Below are positions 54,766 to 63,462 of a DNA stretch of 64,000 nucleotides, piece by piece (positions within the stretch are counted from its first letter, which is position 1; each line of letters starts with the position of its first letter). Origin of the DNA: Natronosalvus vescus. GTDB taxonomy: Archaea; Halobacteriota; Halobacteria; Halobacteriales; Natrialbaceae. The notes beneath the pieces are model-generated. The model saw only the letters and a program-made list of their open reading frames with translations. It had not been told where the DNA came from and made no database searches. The stretch covers positions 1,054,001 through 1,118,000 of the forward strand of contig NZ_CP099546.1 of assembly GCF_023973145.1 (NCBI RefSeq). The letters run 5' to 3'. Made by a program: the position numbers and the translations under genes.

Positions 54766-55611
54766 TTATCCCAGGGTGATCGCGGCTCGCCCAGCGATAA
54801 ATGCTGCTGCGGCCAGGAACATCCCGTATTTAAGATGCGATTGGCCAGCAGTCGGGTCGTCGAAGCTTTCGACAGCCGCATACAGCATCACCAGATCGGC
54901 CGGGATTACAACGAGCAGATACACCACACCGAAGTCCCCACGCAGATACGGCAGCGGACTCGCCAGCACAGCTACGACCAGCAACCCCGCCGCGAGCTGT
55001 ACAGACCGGCGTTTGCCGATGGCGATCGGTAACGTGTTCAGTCCCTCCTCTCGGTCGCCCTCGATGTCCTCGACGTCCTTGATGATCTCTCGAGTGAGCG
55101 TCGCAATTGCGGCGAGCACGAACAGGACGAACGCCGTCCAGAGATCGCCGACGGCCGCGGCCCCGAACAGAAACGTGCTCCCGACGAGGTAAGCGACGAG
55201 TGCGTTCCCCACCCCGGGCAGCCCCTTGAAATACTCCGTGTAGGTGACGAGCGCCACGAGGTTGATCGCCGCAATCGTGATCGCCGTGGCCGGGAGCGTC
55301 AGCGCGAGCGCAACGGCACCGAGAAACAGGGCGATGCTGAAGACCAGCGCTCCCCGGGGGCTGATTGCCCCCCGTGGAATCGCTCGCTGGGGCTGATTGA
55401 TGCGGTCGATCTCCCGATCGAAGTAGTCGTTGATCGCGTTTCCAGCACCGACAGCGAGCGCCGTTGCTCCGACCGCCGCAGCCACCTGGGTCGGTGCGTC
55501 GGCGACACCACCGGCAACGAACGCACCGATGAACGTCAGTACCGACGCCGCCACGACGTTCAGCGGACGCGTCAACTCGAGTGCGCCGCGACCCGTCTCC
55601 CTCATCGTCAT
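54766..55611 (-). CDS. UbiA-type prenyltransferase (geranylgeranylglyceryl phosphate geranylgeranyltransferase type)
   Basis: The protein has 281 residues and 7-8 TM segments. The first Asp-rich motif is NAINDYFDREIDRINQP; the second is VEDIEGDREEGLNTLPI. Closest family role: adding the second geranylgeranyl chain to GGGP to make DGGGP, a core step in archaeal lipid synthesis. Other UbiA substrates cannot be excluded by sequence alone. Confidence 0.87.
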   Translation of the reverse strand: MTMRETGRGALELTRPLNVVAASVLTFIGAFVAGGVADAPTQVAAAVGATALAVGAGNAINDYFDREIDRINQPQRAIPRGAISPRGALVFSIALFLGAVALALTLPATAITIAAINLVALVTYTEYFKGLPGVGNALVAYLVGSTFLFGAAAVGDLWTAFVLFVLAAIATLTREIIKDVEDIEGDREEGLNTLPIAIGKRRSVQLAAGLLVVAVLASPLPYLRGDFGVVYLLVVIPADLVMLYAAVESFDDPTAGQSHLKYGMFLAAAAFIAGRAAITLG

Positions 55612-55879
55612 ACTCCTGACTGTCTAGTGAGCAGGTATAAACGGTGCGATACCCTGTTTTGGCTTCCTGCTGGTCGCTCTCGAGGCCAGGTCTCGAGGGG
55701 GTCGAAAACGATACGTGAGCCAATAACGGATACGGGAGCGCACGATCAGGGGCACTGGGAACGTGGCCATACCGTCCTCCCGAGGATCAGTACCATATTT
55801 ATCCGCTTCAAAAACAACCCCCTGAGCCCCCGTTCACCGTGTCCGTTGTGATCGGTATCGATCACATGCTCACGGACAC

Positions 55880-56062
55880 CTACCGCATCTCTTTGAGATC
55901 ACAGAGCGTCGCACCTTCGACCGTGATCCAGTGGGTCATCCGCTCGTCGCCGGTCGCACCGGTCGGGACGACAGTCCAGGTGTCGTTCCCATCGGTCAGC
56001 AACTCGAGTGCGTCGTCTACTGGGGTGGGCGTTGGCTCGGTAGGGGACTCGGTTACGGTCAT
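55880..56062 (-). CDS. Small DUF7511-like protein
   Basis: The protein has 60 residues: MTVTESPTEPTPTPVDDALE, then a beta-rich part with TWTVVPTGATGDERMTHWITV. Small proteins of this pattern are found throughout haloarchaea. Function unknown. Confidence 0.65.
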   Translation of the reverse strand: MTVTESPTEPTPTPVDDALELLTDGNDTWTVVPTGATGDERMTHWITVEGATLCDLKEMR

Positions 56063-56230
56063 GGCTCTACCTGTATGGAGGACACGTACATTACTACACC
56101 TACTGGTGATTTTCAGGCTCTGGGAACAGCCTCGATAGCCGGAACGAATGGGCTCGAGACGAGTGTTATCGCGTGACTCGAGGAACCCAAATCGAGTGAC
56201 TTATACGGGGCGGCAGGAAATCTGGGGTGA

Positions 56231-56305
56231 GGGCGCTTAGCTCAGTCTGGACAGAGTGCTTGGCTTCGGACCAAGTTGTCGCGGGTTCAAATCCTGCAGC
56301 GCCCA
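56231..56305 (+). tRNA. tRNA-Arg (anticodon TCG)
   Basis: The 75-base sequence folds as a cloverleaf: acceptor arms GGGCGCT and AGCGCCC, a D-stem near AGCTC, the anticodon stem CTTGG/CCAAG with loop CTTCGGA, and a T-arm with GGTTCAAATCC. The anticodon TCG (56266-56268) reads CGA, coding for arginine. No intron is seen, and CCA is not encoded. Confidence 0.95.
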
Positions 56306-56471
56306 TTCGTTTTTGTATGGTTGGAATCCAACACCTGGAAGTGACCCGTTTTTATCCCATCATCGCCTGGTTCCACGCCGACGACCATCTGGGTCTGTAG
56401 CCGGGGCCGTGAGCCCTTATCAGTAGGGAATACCGTTAACCCCGTGTGACGCCCAACATGACAATGTAGTC

Positions 56472-57326
56472 ATGAAACCGACCGAATTACTGGCAGCGAC
56501 CGCACAGGACATCGTCCTACAGGCACCGGAGACCCAGCGGGAGATCTTCGAGTTCGTGTTCGAGGACACGCTGCTCGTACTCTCGTTCGTGACGAACATC
56601 GCCCTTGCGGGCCTGACGATCCTCTTCATCGTCGCGATGGCCCGGGGGGTAACCGACCCGCGCACGAAACTGATCATCGTCGCGACGATGCTGATCTCGG
56701 TCGTCTCGATCTCGAGTTACACCGGGCTTCTTTCGGGACTGACGTTGAGCTTCATCGAAATGCCCGCTGGGCACCCGCTCGCGGGCGAGGAGGTTCTCAC
56801 GATGTGGGGTCGGTATCTCACCTGGACGTTCTCGACCCCGTTCATCCTGATCGTCCTCGGGATGATCGCCGGCTCGAACCTCACGAAGATCACGACCACC
56901 GTCGCGATGACGATCGCGATGTGCGTCACCGGCCTGGCCGCTGCGCTGACGACCTCGTCGTACCTCTTGCGCTGGTGGTGGTTCGTGCTCAGTTCGAGCT
57001 TCTTCCTGGTGATCGTCTACGTCATCCTGGTCGACTGGACCCGCGAGGCGGAGCGAACCGGCACCGCGGATCTATTCACGACGCTGAAGATCCTGACGGT
57101 CGTCGGCTGGTTCGGCTACCCGATCCTCTGGGCGCTCGGCGTCGAGGGCTTCGCCCTGCTCGAGGTCTGGATGACCTCCTGGGGGTACAGCGTACTCGAT
57201 ATCATCACCAAGTACATCGTCACCGTGCTGATCGTAATGTACGTCGTCGACGAACCAGAGACAATCACCGCCGGCGCCGATTACGGCACCACGCTGAAGG
57301 GCGTCGGTTCCCCTACCGACGACTAA
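56472..57326 (+). CDS. hop: Halorhodopsin (light-driven chloride pump)
   Basis: The protein has 284 residues and seven TM segments. It follows the halorhodopsin pattern: SISSYTGLLSGLTLSFIEMPAGH, then MWGRYLTWTFSTPFILIVLG, and the retinal Lys in VLDIITKYIV. Key pump positions (bacteriorhodopsin D85, T89, D96) are T, S and V; the known haloarchaeal motif is T-S-A, so the third residue differs. The chloride pump helps halophiles keep high internal chloride and membrane potential. Confidence 0.92.
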   Translation: MKPTELLAATAQDIVLQAPETQREIFEFVFEDTLLVLSFVTNIALAGLTILFIVAMARGVTDPRTKLIIVATMLISVVSISSYTGLLSGLTLSFIEMPAGHPLAGEEVLTMWGRYLTWTFSTPFILIVLGMIAGSNLTKITTTVAMTIAMCVTGLAAALTTSSYLLRWWWFVLSSSFFLVIVYVILVDWTREAERTGTADLFTTLKILTVVGWFGYPILWALGVEGFALLEVWMTSWGYSVLDIITKYIVTVLIVMYVVDEPETITAGADYGTTLKGVGSPTDD

Positions 57327-57486
57327 GCGGCCGGATTCGGGAAACTTCAGGTCGGTTGCTCGAAAGAGTGGGTGACCATGCTGCGCGAAGCCCGTCCCGA
57401 TCGCCGGCACGAATCTATCGGTCGGTTGTTTCGAACTGCATTGTGGGCGACGACCCAACCGACCTACGATTCCGTAGAGGGCCACG

Positions 57487-57900
57487 TCACTCTCTCCTCT
57501 CACCTAATTGGTGAGCTATATCGCCACCGACCGGTGGAAGAACAGTCCGTAGTGGATACGAGCGGTCGTTATCGGAATTGTCACGTTTCGGGTACATTTC
57601 CAACAGCTTCTCGATGATAGTGGGCAGGTAGACGATTTCGTTGTCGATTTCTTCGATGATCTGGTCGTGGAACTCGCCCAGGACGAGCGGGGCCTTGTGT
57701 GTCGTGGTGAACCCGTGGAACAGCTCGGAGTCGCTGAACTACGAGAGGAACCGCTCGACCGGCTGGTAGGGGTCGTCGGGTTCGGCCGGGGTAACCGTCG
57801 CGTCCACGAACGGGCCGAGAACGAACTTCTGGTGCACCCATACATTTGTGGGCCGATAATCGCCTGCCTTCGAGGGGATTATCGACTGAACGACTACCAT
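57487..57900 (-). pseudogene. Unknown ORF with an in-frame stop (TAG)
   Basis: From an ATG at 57900 the reverse strand reads 53 residues to a TAG at 57741-57739, and the same frame continues to a TGA at 57489. The joined sequence has plausible haloarchaeal codon use, including VWVHQKFVLGPFVDATVTP and, after the stop, FHGFTTTHKAPLVLGEFHDQ. I do not recognise the family. The ORF is downstream of halorhodopsin on the opposite strand. Confidence 0.4.
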
Positions 57901-58139
57901 CGGTGTAGCGTTCGATGATTGAGCAGTGGAGTGGTTTTAATCGGGATTCGCACACAGTCAAACCAACCGTAATCGAGAAAATCAATCTCCGATCGAGACA
58001 CAGTCATCGGCTCTACCGAAAAGTGAGTCTCGAATCAGAATCGTTTCGATCACTAGAGTAGCCACTCCAAGTCATTTTACACCTGGTCGGCAGACGTGTC
58101 GGTGATCTGTGTGTAGTCCGATGCAGTTGTTACTTTAGA

Positions 58140-59318
58140 TCAGTCGTCGGTTGTTTCCGGGGTTGCGTCCGCTGGCGCTGGTGATATCTCGAGGTGGCCG
58201 GTATCGTAGCCAGCCCAGTCGAACTTCTCCTGGAAGTAGATGGCCACGTGAACCAGTGCGAGCAGGACGGGAACCTCGATCAGCGGGCCAACGACGGTCG
58301 CGAAGGCGACGCCGGAGCCGACACCGAAGACGACGACCGCGACGGCGATAGCGAGTTCGAAGTTATTCGAGGCGGCGGTGAACCCGATGGCGGTCGTCGT
58401 CGAATAGTCGGCACCGATTCCGCGCCCCATCCCGAAGCTCACGAGGAACATGACGATGAAGTAGATAGTCAGGGGGACGGCAATCCAGAGCACGTCGGTC
58501 GGCTGTGCGAGGATGGTGTCACCTTGCGTGGCAAACATCACGATTACCGTGAAGAGGAGCGCGATCAGCGTAACGGGGCTTATCTTGGGAACGAACTCCG
58601 CTTCGTACCATTCTTCTCCTCTAGTGTGTACGCCACCAAGGCGGGTGAGTATGCCGCCCACGAAGGGGATGCCGAGGAAGATCGCGATCGCCCAGAATAC
58701 CTGTTCGACCGTGATGTCGAACGTGCCGATGCCGGCAACCAGCGCGTCCATCCCCAGCAGCGGCGGCAGAAACAGCGCAAAGAACCAGATGTACACCCCA
58801 TAGGTGATAATCTGGAAGACGCTGTTGAACGCAACCAGTCCAGCAGCGTACTCGCTCGAACCCTCGGCGAGGTCGTTCCATACGAGCACCATCGCGATGC
58901 AGCGAGCCATCCCGATGAAGATCAGCCCGAGGAAGTATTCTGGATGGGCCGGGAGCCGTGGGACGAACCCACTGAAGAAGACGACGGCGAGCGCGAACAT
59001 CAGCGTCGGCCCGATGAGCCAGTTCTGGATGAGGCTCAGACTGAGCACACGCCACTGACTGAACACGCGCGGTAATTGGCGGTAGTTGACCTTCGCCAGT
59101 GGCGGATACATCATTGCGATCAGGCCGATTTCGACGAGATAGTAGCTCTGTATCGGCTCGACGACGGACGGGGCGACGTATCCGAGTCCGACGCCGACCG
59201 CCATAGCGGCGAAGATCCACACGGTGAGATACTTATCGAGGAAGTCCATCGACCGTGGGTCGCCACAGCTTTTGCACTCACAGTTCGATCCGTGTTCGTG
59301 TGCGTCGATGTCACTCAC
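58140..59318 (-). CDS. acr3: Arsenite efflux permease ACR3
   Basis: The protein has 392 residues and ten TM segments. The ACR3 signature FIGMARCIAMVLVWNDLAEGS includes the conserved Cys for arsenite transport. A cysteine-rich N-terminus (CECKSCGDP) is unusual and may help bind arsenite. It overlaps the ArsM stop by eight bases and is the last gene of the ars operon. Confidence 0.92.
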   Translation of the reverse strand: MSDIDAHEHGSNCECKSCGDPRSMDFLDKYLTVWIFAAMAVGVGLGYVAPSVVEPIQSYYLVEIGLIAMMYPPLAKVNYRQLPRVFSQWRVLSLSLIQNWLIGPTLMFALAVVFFSGFVPRLPAHPEYFLGLIFIGMARCIAMVLVWNDLAEGSSEYAAGLVAFNSVFQIITYGVYIWFFALFLPPLLGMDALVAGIGTFDITVEQVFWAIAIFLGIPFVGGILTRLGGVHTRGEEWYEAEFVPKISPVTLIALLFTVIVMFATQGDTILAQPTDVLWIAVPLTIYFIVMFLVSFGMGRGIGADYSTTTAIGFTAASNNFELAIAVAVVVFGVGSGVAFATVVGPLIEVPVLLALVHVAIYFQEKFDWAGYDTGHLEISPAPADATPETTDD

Positions 59319-60192
59319 CTGTGGCCTCCGGCTTCCGACCCGTGATACTCGCAGAAACGAGGAACTCGCTTACGTCGACTTCGTCGTCCCACTCGCGGAT
59401 GAACTGTTCGCTGTCGTCTTTTGGCGAGATGTCGACGTGTTCGAACCCAGCGTCGGTGAGCATCTCCTCGAGTCGGCCGATCGTGGTAGCGCCGGCGACA
59501 CAGGTTGCAACGGAGTCTGGATCGGCGCGAAGTCCGTCGGGCACGTCTGCGGTTAACACGACGTCCGAGATGGCGAGTCGTCCACCCGGTCGGAGCACTC
59601 GAAACGACTCCTGGAAGACCTGTGGCTTGTCCGGTGAGAGGTTCACCACGCAGTTCGAGATGATGACGTCGACGGTCTCGTCTGCGACAGGGAGGTGTTC
59701 GATCTCTCCCAGCCGGAAATCGACGTTCACAGTTTCGTTCTCCCTCGCGTTTTCTCGGGCTTTTTCGACCATTTTGGGCGTCATATCGACTCCGATGACC
59801 TGTCCGGTCTCACCGACCTGTTGGGCGGCCAGGAAACAGTCGAAGCCACCACCGGATCCGAGATCCACGACCGTCTCGCCTTCGGTGAGCGATGCGAGCG
59901 CCTGCGGGTTGCCACAGCCCAGTCCGAGATTTGCCTCACCCTGGACGCTCTCGACGTCGCCCCTCGAGTAGCCAAGTTGTGCTGCCGTCTCGGCAGCACC
60001 TTCTGTTTCAGTCTCCTCAGCACCCTCGTCAGCACAACAGCTACCCGGCGAACTGCACTCACTCTTCCCTGTCCCCGCCTCCGCTGCAATTCGGGCGTAC
60101 CGTTCACGAACGATGCGGCGCTGGGTCGGGTCGTCGAGAGACTCGTCAGCCTCGTCCGTCTTACCCGTGTCGCCCGTCTCGAAATCAGACAC
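59311..60192 (-). CDS. arsM: Arsenite S-adenosylmethionine methyltransferase
   Basis: The protein has 293 residues. Motif I is VVDLGSGGGFDCFLAAQQVG, followed by GVDMTPKMVEKARENA and SNCVVNLSPDKPQVFQE; Cys of NCVVNL and of ATCVAGAT match the conserved ArsM cysteines that bind arsenite. An N-terminal CSSPGSCCADEG adds extra Cys. It methylates arsenite. Starts just before the ArsC stop. Confidence 0.92.
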   Translation of the reverse strand: MSDFETGDTGKTDEADESLDDPTQRRIVRERYARIAAEAGTGKSECSSPGSCCADEGAEETETEGAAETAAQLGYSRGDVESVQGEANLGLGCGNPQALASLTEGETVVDLGSGGGFDCFLAAQQVGETGQVIGVDMTPKMVEKARENARENETVNVDFRLGEIEHLPVADETVDVIISNCVVNLSPDKPQVFQESFRVLRPGGRLAISDVVLTADVPDGLRADPDSVATCVAGATTIGRLEEMLTDAGFEHVDISPKDDSEQFIREWDDEVDVSEFLVSASITGRKPEATGE

Positions 60193-60628
60193 GTTGAGTC
60201 ACCTCCTGTTCGATTTCGTCGAACAATCCACGAACTCGTTGTCTGACCGCATCTCGGATCTCGCGTACCTCCTCGAGGGGCTTCCCATCCGGGTCGTCGA
60301 GCGCCCAGTCTCGATTCTCGCCTGCCCAGATTGCTGGACAGATGTTCGACGCTGAACAGCCCATCGTAACGACGATGTCCGTTTGCTCCAGTTCCTCCGG
60401 AGTGATGGCTCGCGGCGTCCGCTCATTGAGGTCGAACCCAGCCTCGTCCATCACGTCGACGACGACCTCGTGGACGTGATCCGCCGGTTGGGTTCCGCCA
60501 GTAAGAATTTCGACCTCGTCCCCCAATCCCCGGTCTCCTCGTTCCTGTTCGGCAAAGGCCGTGGCCATCTGACTCCGGCCAGCGTTCTGAACGCACACGA
60601 ACGCCACGCGAAGGCCGGGTGACCTCAT
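60185..60628 (-). CDS. arsC: Arsenate reductase (low-MW phosphatase type)
   Basis: The ATG at 60628 (MRSPGLRVAFVCVQNAGRSQMA) gives 147 residues. The P-loop CVQNAGR (CX5R) holds the catalytic Cys. The later redox part has VVTMGCSASNICP, with Cys pair typical of thioredoxin-coupled ArsC. It reduces arsenate to arsenite. It overlaps ArsR (ATGA) and ArsM. Confidence 0.9.
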   Translation of the reverse strand: MRSPGLRVAFVCVQNAGRSQMATAFAEQERGDRGLGDEVEILTGGTQPADHVHEVVVDVMDEAGFDLNERTPRAITPEELEQTDIVVTMGCSASNICPAIWAGENRDWALDDPDGKPLEEVREIRDAVRQRVRGLFDEIEQEVTQRV

Positions 60629-61023
60629 CGAGATCCCTCCCGGGTGTGATCGAGCGCATCGAGAAGTGAAGTCGCTCGCTTGGTCGCTTCGTAGTAGCGC
60701 CACGTGCCATCCTTGCGGCGCATGACGAGGCCAGCGTCGTATAGGTCGGAGAGCGCGTGGCTCACCGCGCTGTCGCTGACCTCGACGACGGGCGTGATTT
60801 CACAGACGCACAGTTCCCGCCCGGCGGTGGCGAGCAGTCGAACGATCGTGTACCGGGTGTCGTTGCTGAGCGTCTTGAGTGCCGCTTGATCGCGTGCGGT
60901 ATCGGATGGAACGTCCCCAACGTGCCGTTCGAGGTTTTCGATGCGCTCGTCGATATCGGCCGCACAACAGTCGCCCTCTTGATCGGCGATGAGGCGCTCG
61001 AGTCGCTCTGACTGACGGTTCAT
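60625..61023 (-). CDS. arsR: ArsR-family arsenic-responsive repressor
   Basis: The ATG at 61023 (MNRQSERLERLIADQ) gives 132 residues. The winged helix: ALKTLSNDTRYTIVRLLATAG, then ELCVCEITPVVEVSDSAVSHALSDL. The CVC pair in ELCVCE is the usual arsenite sensor site on the recognition-helix side. An N-terminal EGDCCAADID adds another Cys pair. The operator lies directly upstream. Confidence 0.92.
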   Translation of the reverse strand: MNRQSERLERLIADQEGDCCAADIDERIENLERHVGDVPSDTARDQAALKTLSNDTRYTIVRLLATAGRELCVCEITPVVEVSDSAVSHALSDLYDAGLVMRRKDGTWRYYEATKRATSLLDALDHTREGSR

Positions 61024-61031
61024 AGTTGTAC

Positions 61032-61051
61032 ATCTGAACAACCATTCAGAT
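61032..61051 (-). promoter_or_regulatory. ArsR operator and TATA region
   Basis: ATCTGAA, spacer CAACCA, TTCAGAT: a perfect 7-bp-arm inverted repeat. The CTTATC TATA-like box lies just beyond it, about 30 nt before the arsR ATG at 61023, so the transcript would be leaderless and the operator would lie between the TATA box and start, where a bound ArsR blocks transcription. Confidence 0.7.
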
Positions 61052-61184
61052 AAGTCTTCTGAACCCTCTCTGCCCACTTGTCGAGCGCCAGGCAGAGACA
61101 GTCGCAATAGGGTTCCTTGCCAGTTGGATGGTGGCTCAGTACCGGAGCCGTAGGGTAGTGACGGTCGATCGAATCGCGCAGTCG

Positions 61185-62573
61185 TCACTCAGTCTCCTCG
61201 CCTTGAGCGTTCGCGACGGCCAGTTCCAGCGCGAAACTCGAGGCAGAGACGATATCGCCGATGCCGACGGTTCCGGCCGGATTGGCGACGACGCGATTCG
61301 GACAGGCGACGGCGGTCGGTGTACATAGCGTTCCGTCCGCCGTGGGCTTGCCGATGTCGTCGGCGAGGTGTGTAATCGCATCTCGGCCTTCCTTCGACGG
61401 CTCGTACTCGAGCCCGGTCTCGAGATCCGTGGGGGATTTAATGTGTCCACGGGCCGCCTTCGTCGCGGCGTTGATCGCGGCGAACTCCAGTCCGCGTCGA
61501 ACTGCCTCCGGAGGCAGGTGATCCTCCATAACGGCGAGGTGGTACTCCATAGCGTGGAGTCTGAGACAGTCGGCGCCAAGACGTTTCCGGAGCGATTCGA
61601 GCTGTCGGTACTGCGCACGAATCACCTGTTCGGGGTCAGCATCGGCACTCCTCATCGACTCATCAGCGCCCAGACCAGCATCCGACTGGAGCAAGTGGAG
61701 TTCGTGTTCGTCAAGGCCAATCACGGTGGCCTCCGGCAGAATCCACTCGGCGATGCTTTCCCGGAGAGCGTCGTCGTGGGTCACGACGTATTCGACGTGG
61801 ACGTCCAGCCCATCCTTACTCCCGGATCGCAGGCGACGGATAACGTCTCGAGCGTGACGATGGGCTCGTTCGTAGTCGCCGCTGTGTTCGGGCGTGAGGG
61901 TGTGATAGCCTGCCAGTAACGCACCGTCGACAACTGCGCCGACCTGGTCGATCACTGCATCGAGATTGCCGGCGTACAGGTCGAACTCGGGCGGTCTCGA
62001 GGCGGCGATGAACCGCGACCCCTCCGGTGTGCGGACATCGAAGAGGTCGTCGCCGGCCGCGAATTCGAACACCCAGTTGATCTTCGTCCGATCGGCCGTG
62101 GGGGCCTCGTTCAGGGGCACGGGTCGAACCGCCCCGTCCTCGACGAGCGGGTATCGAACTCGCTCCGGGTGGTCGAACTGCGACCGCTGGCGTTCCGACA
62201 GCAGGTAGGTGTACAGAATTGGGGCAGCGCCGTAGGCAGAGAGAAGGTTGCTCATGATTCCGGCCTGTCCGCCCAGTTGCTGTGTGTCGGGCGTCAGCGT
62301 TGCCTCGAGCGTGGCCGCGAACTCGTCGGTCAACGTCAGTTCGTCGCCCCGACCAGTCGCCATCGCGTGGGTCATCGCCAACGCGAGGTCGCTAAGCGTG
62401 TCCAGACGACCTTGTGGCCGGTTCTCACCCGGTGCTTCCGGGCGGTCGAGGGCTGCCTCGAGGTAGTCGTCGACCCGGACGATGGCGTCGACGTTGGCGT
62501 TGTACGCGACGAACACTGGCAGATTCTCGAGGGCCTCGAGTGCGGTCTCGAGGTGGGCGTGGCCCCACTCCAT
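61185..62573 (-). CDS. ADP-dependent glucokinase/phosphofructokinase family (PfkC-like)
   Basis: The ATG at 62573 (MEWGHAHLETALEAL) gives 462 residues; an in-frame ATG at 62633 is possible. LPVFVAYNANVDAIVRVD and LGGQAGIMSNLLSAYG match the family N-terminus and substrate site; VGIGDIVSASSFALEL carries the GXGD catalytic Asp at the C-terminus. The family phosphorylates sugars with ADP; the sugar is unknown in haloarchaea. Confidence 0.85.
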   Translation of the reverse strand: MEWGHAHLETALEALENLPVFVAYNANVDAIVRVDDYLEAALDRPEAPGENRPQGRLDTLSDLALAMTHAMATGRGDELTLTDEFAATLEATLTPDTQQLGGQAGIMSNLLSAYGAAPILYTYLLSERQRSQFDHPERVRYPLVEDGAVRPVPLNEAPTADRTKINWVFEFAAGDDLFDVRTPEGSRFIAASRPPEFDLYAGNLDAVIDQVGAVVDGALLAGYHTLTPEHSGDYERAHRHARDVIRRLRSGSKDGLDVHVEYVVTHDDALRESIAEWILPEATVIGLDEHELHLLQSDAGLGADESMRSADADPEQVIRAQYRQLESLRKRLGADCLRLHAMEYHLAVMEDHLPPEAVRRGLEFAAINAATKAARGHIKSPTDLETGLEYEPSKEGRDAITHLADDIGKPTADGTLCTPTAVACPNRVVANPAGTVGIGDIVSASSFALELAVANAQGEETE

Positions 62574-62747
62574 TACCTGTTGGTCTTCGACGACCAGGGA
62601 GTTAATCCGCCAGGGTGCCTCGGGAATTGGCACCCGGCATTATGGGAGGACGGCCTCGAGGAGTCGAACTGGAGCGAATATTGTCTCGAGGGTGCGTGTA
62701 GAACAGCTCTCGTCTGACTCTCTCCGCAGGATGGGGGTGCTGAGAAC

Positions 62748-63254
62748 CTAGAGATATCGTTCCATCTCGTAGTCGCCGCGGTTACGTGCCGTCGTCTCGA
62801 AACCGGTCGACCGGTAGAGATTCATCGCGATGCGGTTGGTTCGAGAGACGGTTAGCCAGACGTGAGTCACCCCGTTCGCTCGTCCCTGACCGAGCAAGCC
62901 CCGGATGAGTCGAGTTCCGATTCCCGCCGACTGATACGCGGGCTTGACGAAAATGGCCAGTTCGGCCTGCTCGTCGTACGGGACGAGGACGGCGTGGCCG
63001 ATCACGTCATCCCGGTGGCGTGCGACGGTGTGGAGGCCATCCTCGAGGAGCCCACTGATCCACTGACGTATGCGGGAGTCCCCTCGTGGTGGCAACCCCT
63101 GTGATCGCGAGTCATCGCCGAAATGGGTGTACATGTCCACCAGCGGGTGGGAGTCACCGGCGTACGTACTGACCGTGATCGTTCTTCCATCCCGATCGGT
63201 GAACGTCGTCGGCGGGAGTGGAAATCGTGATCGCTGGTCGGCTGAGGTGGCCAT
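62748..63254 (-). CDS. GNAT-family acetyltransferase
   Basis: The protein has 168 residues. Motif A is AIFVKPAYQSAGIGTRLIRGLLGQG, which binds acetyl-CoA; the later VSRTNRIAMNLYRSTGFE is motif B. The N-terminal part has VSTYAGDSHPLVDMY. Substrate unknown. Confidence 0.85.
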   Translation of the reverse strand: MATSADQRSRFPLPPTTFTDRDGRTITVSTYAGDSHPLVDMYTHFGDDSRSQGLPPRGDSRIRQWISGLLEDGLHTVARHRDDVIGHAVLVPYDEQAELAIFVKPAYQSAGIGTRLIRGLLGQGRANGVTHVWLTVSRTNRIAMNLYRSTGFETTARNRGDYEMERYL

Positions 63255-63462
63255 ACGTGAGTTTCGGGACGTATCGTCCTAAGCCTGTCTCGCATTCCCA
63301 GTCGCTGGGAGTGGCCCAGACTCGGGGAAGTGTTCATCTGCGCTCTTCCAGAACTGGGTGGGGTTCGGTTGGCTTCAGGCGTTCAGCCACCTCGAGGTCG
63401 GCCGGTACGTCATCCGGTACGGATCGTCAGGGAAAAGCCTCGTGCTTTACGGGAAGATGATG

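Noticed and set aside
56231-57326. tRNA-Arg as an integration site for a mobile element carrying halorhodopsin
   Set aside because: No integrase gene or second copy of the tRNA 3' end was seen nearby.
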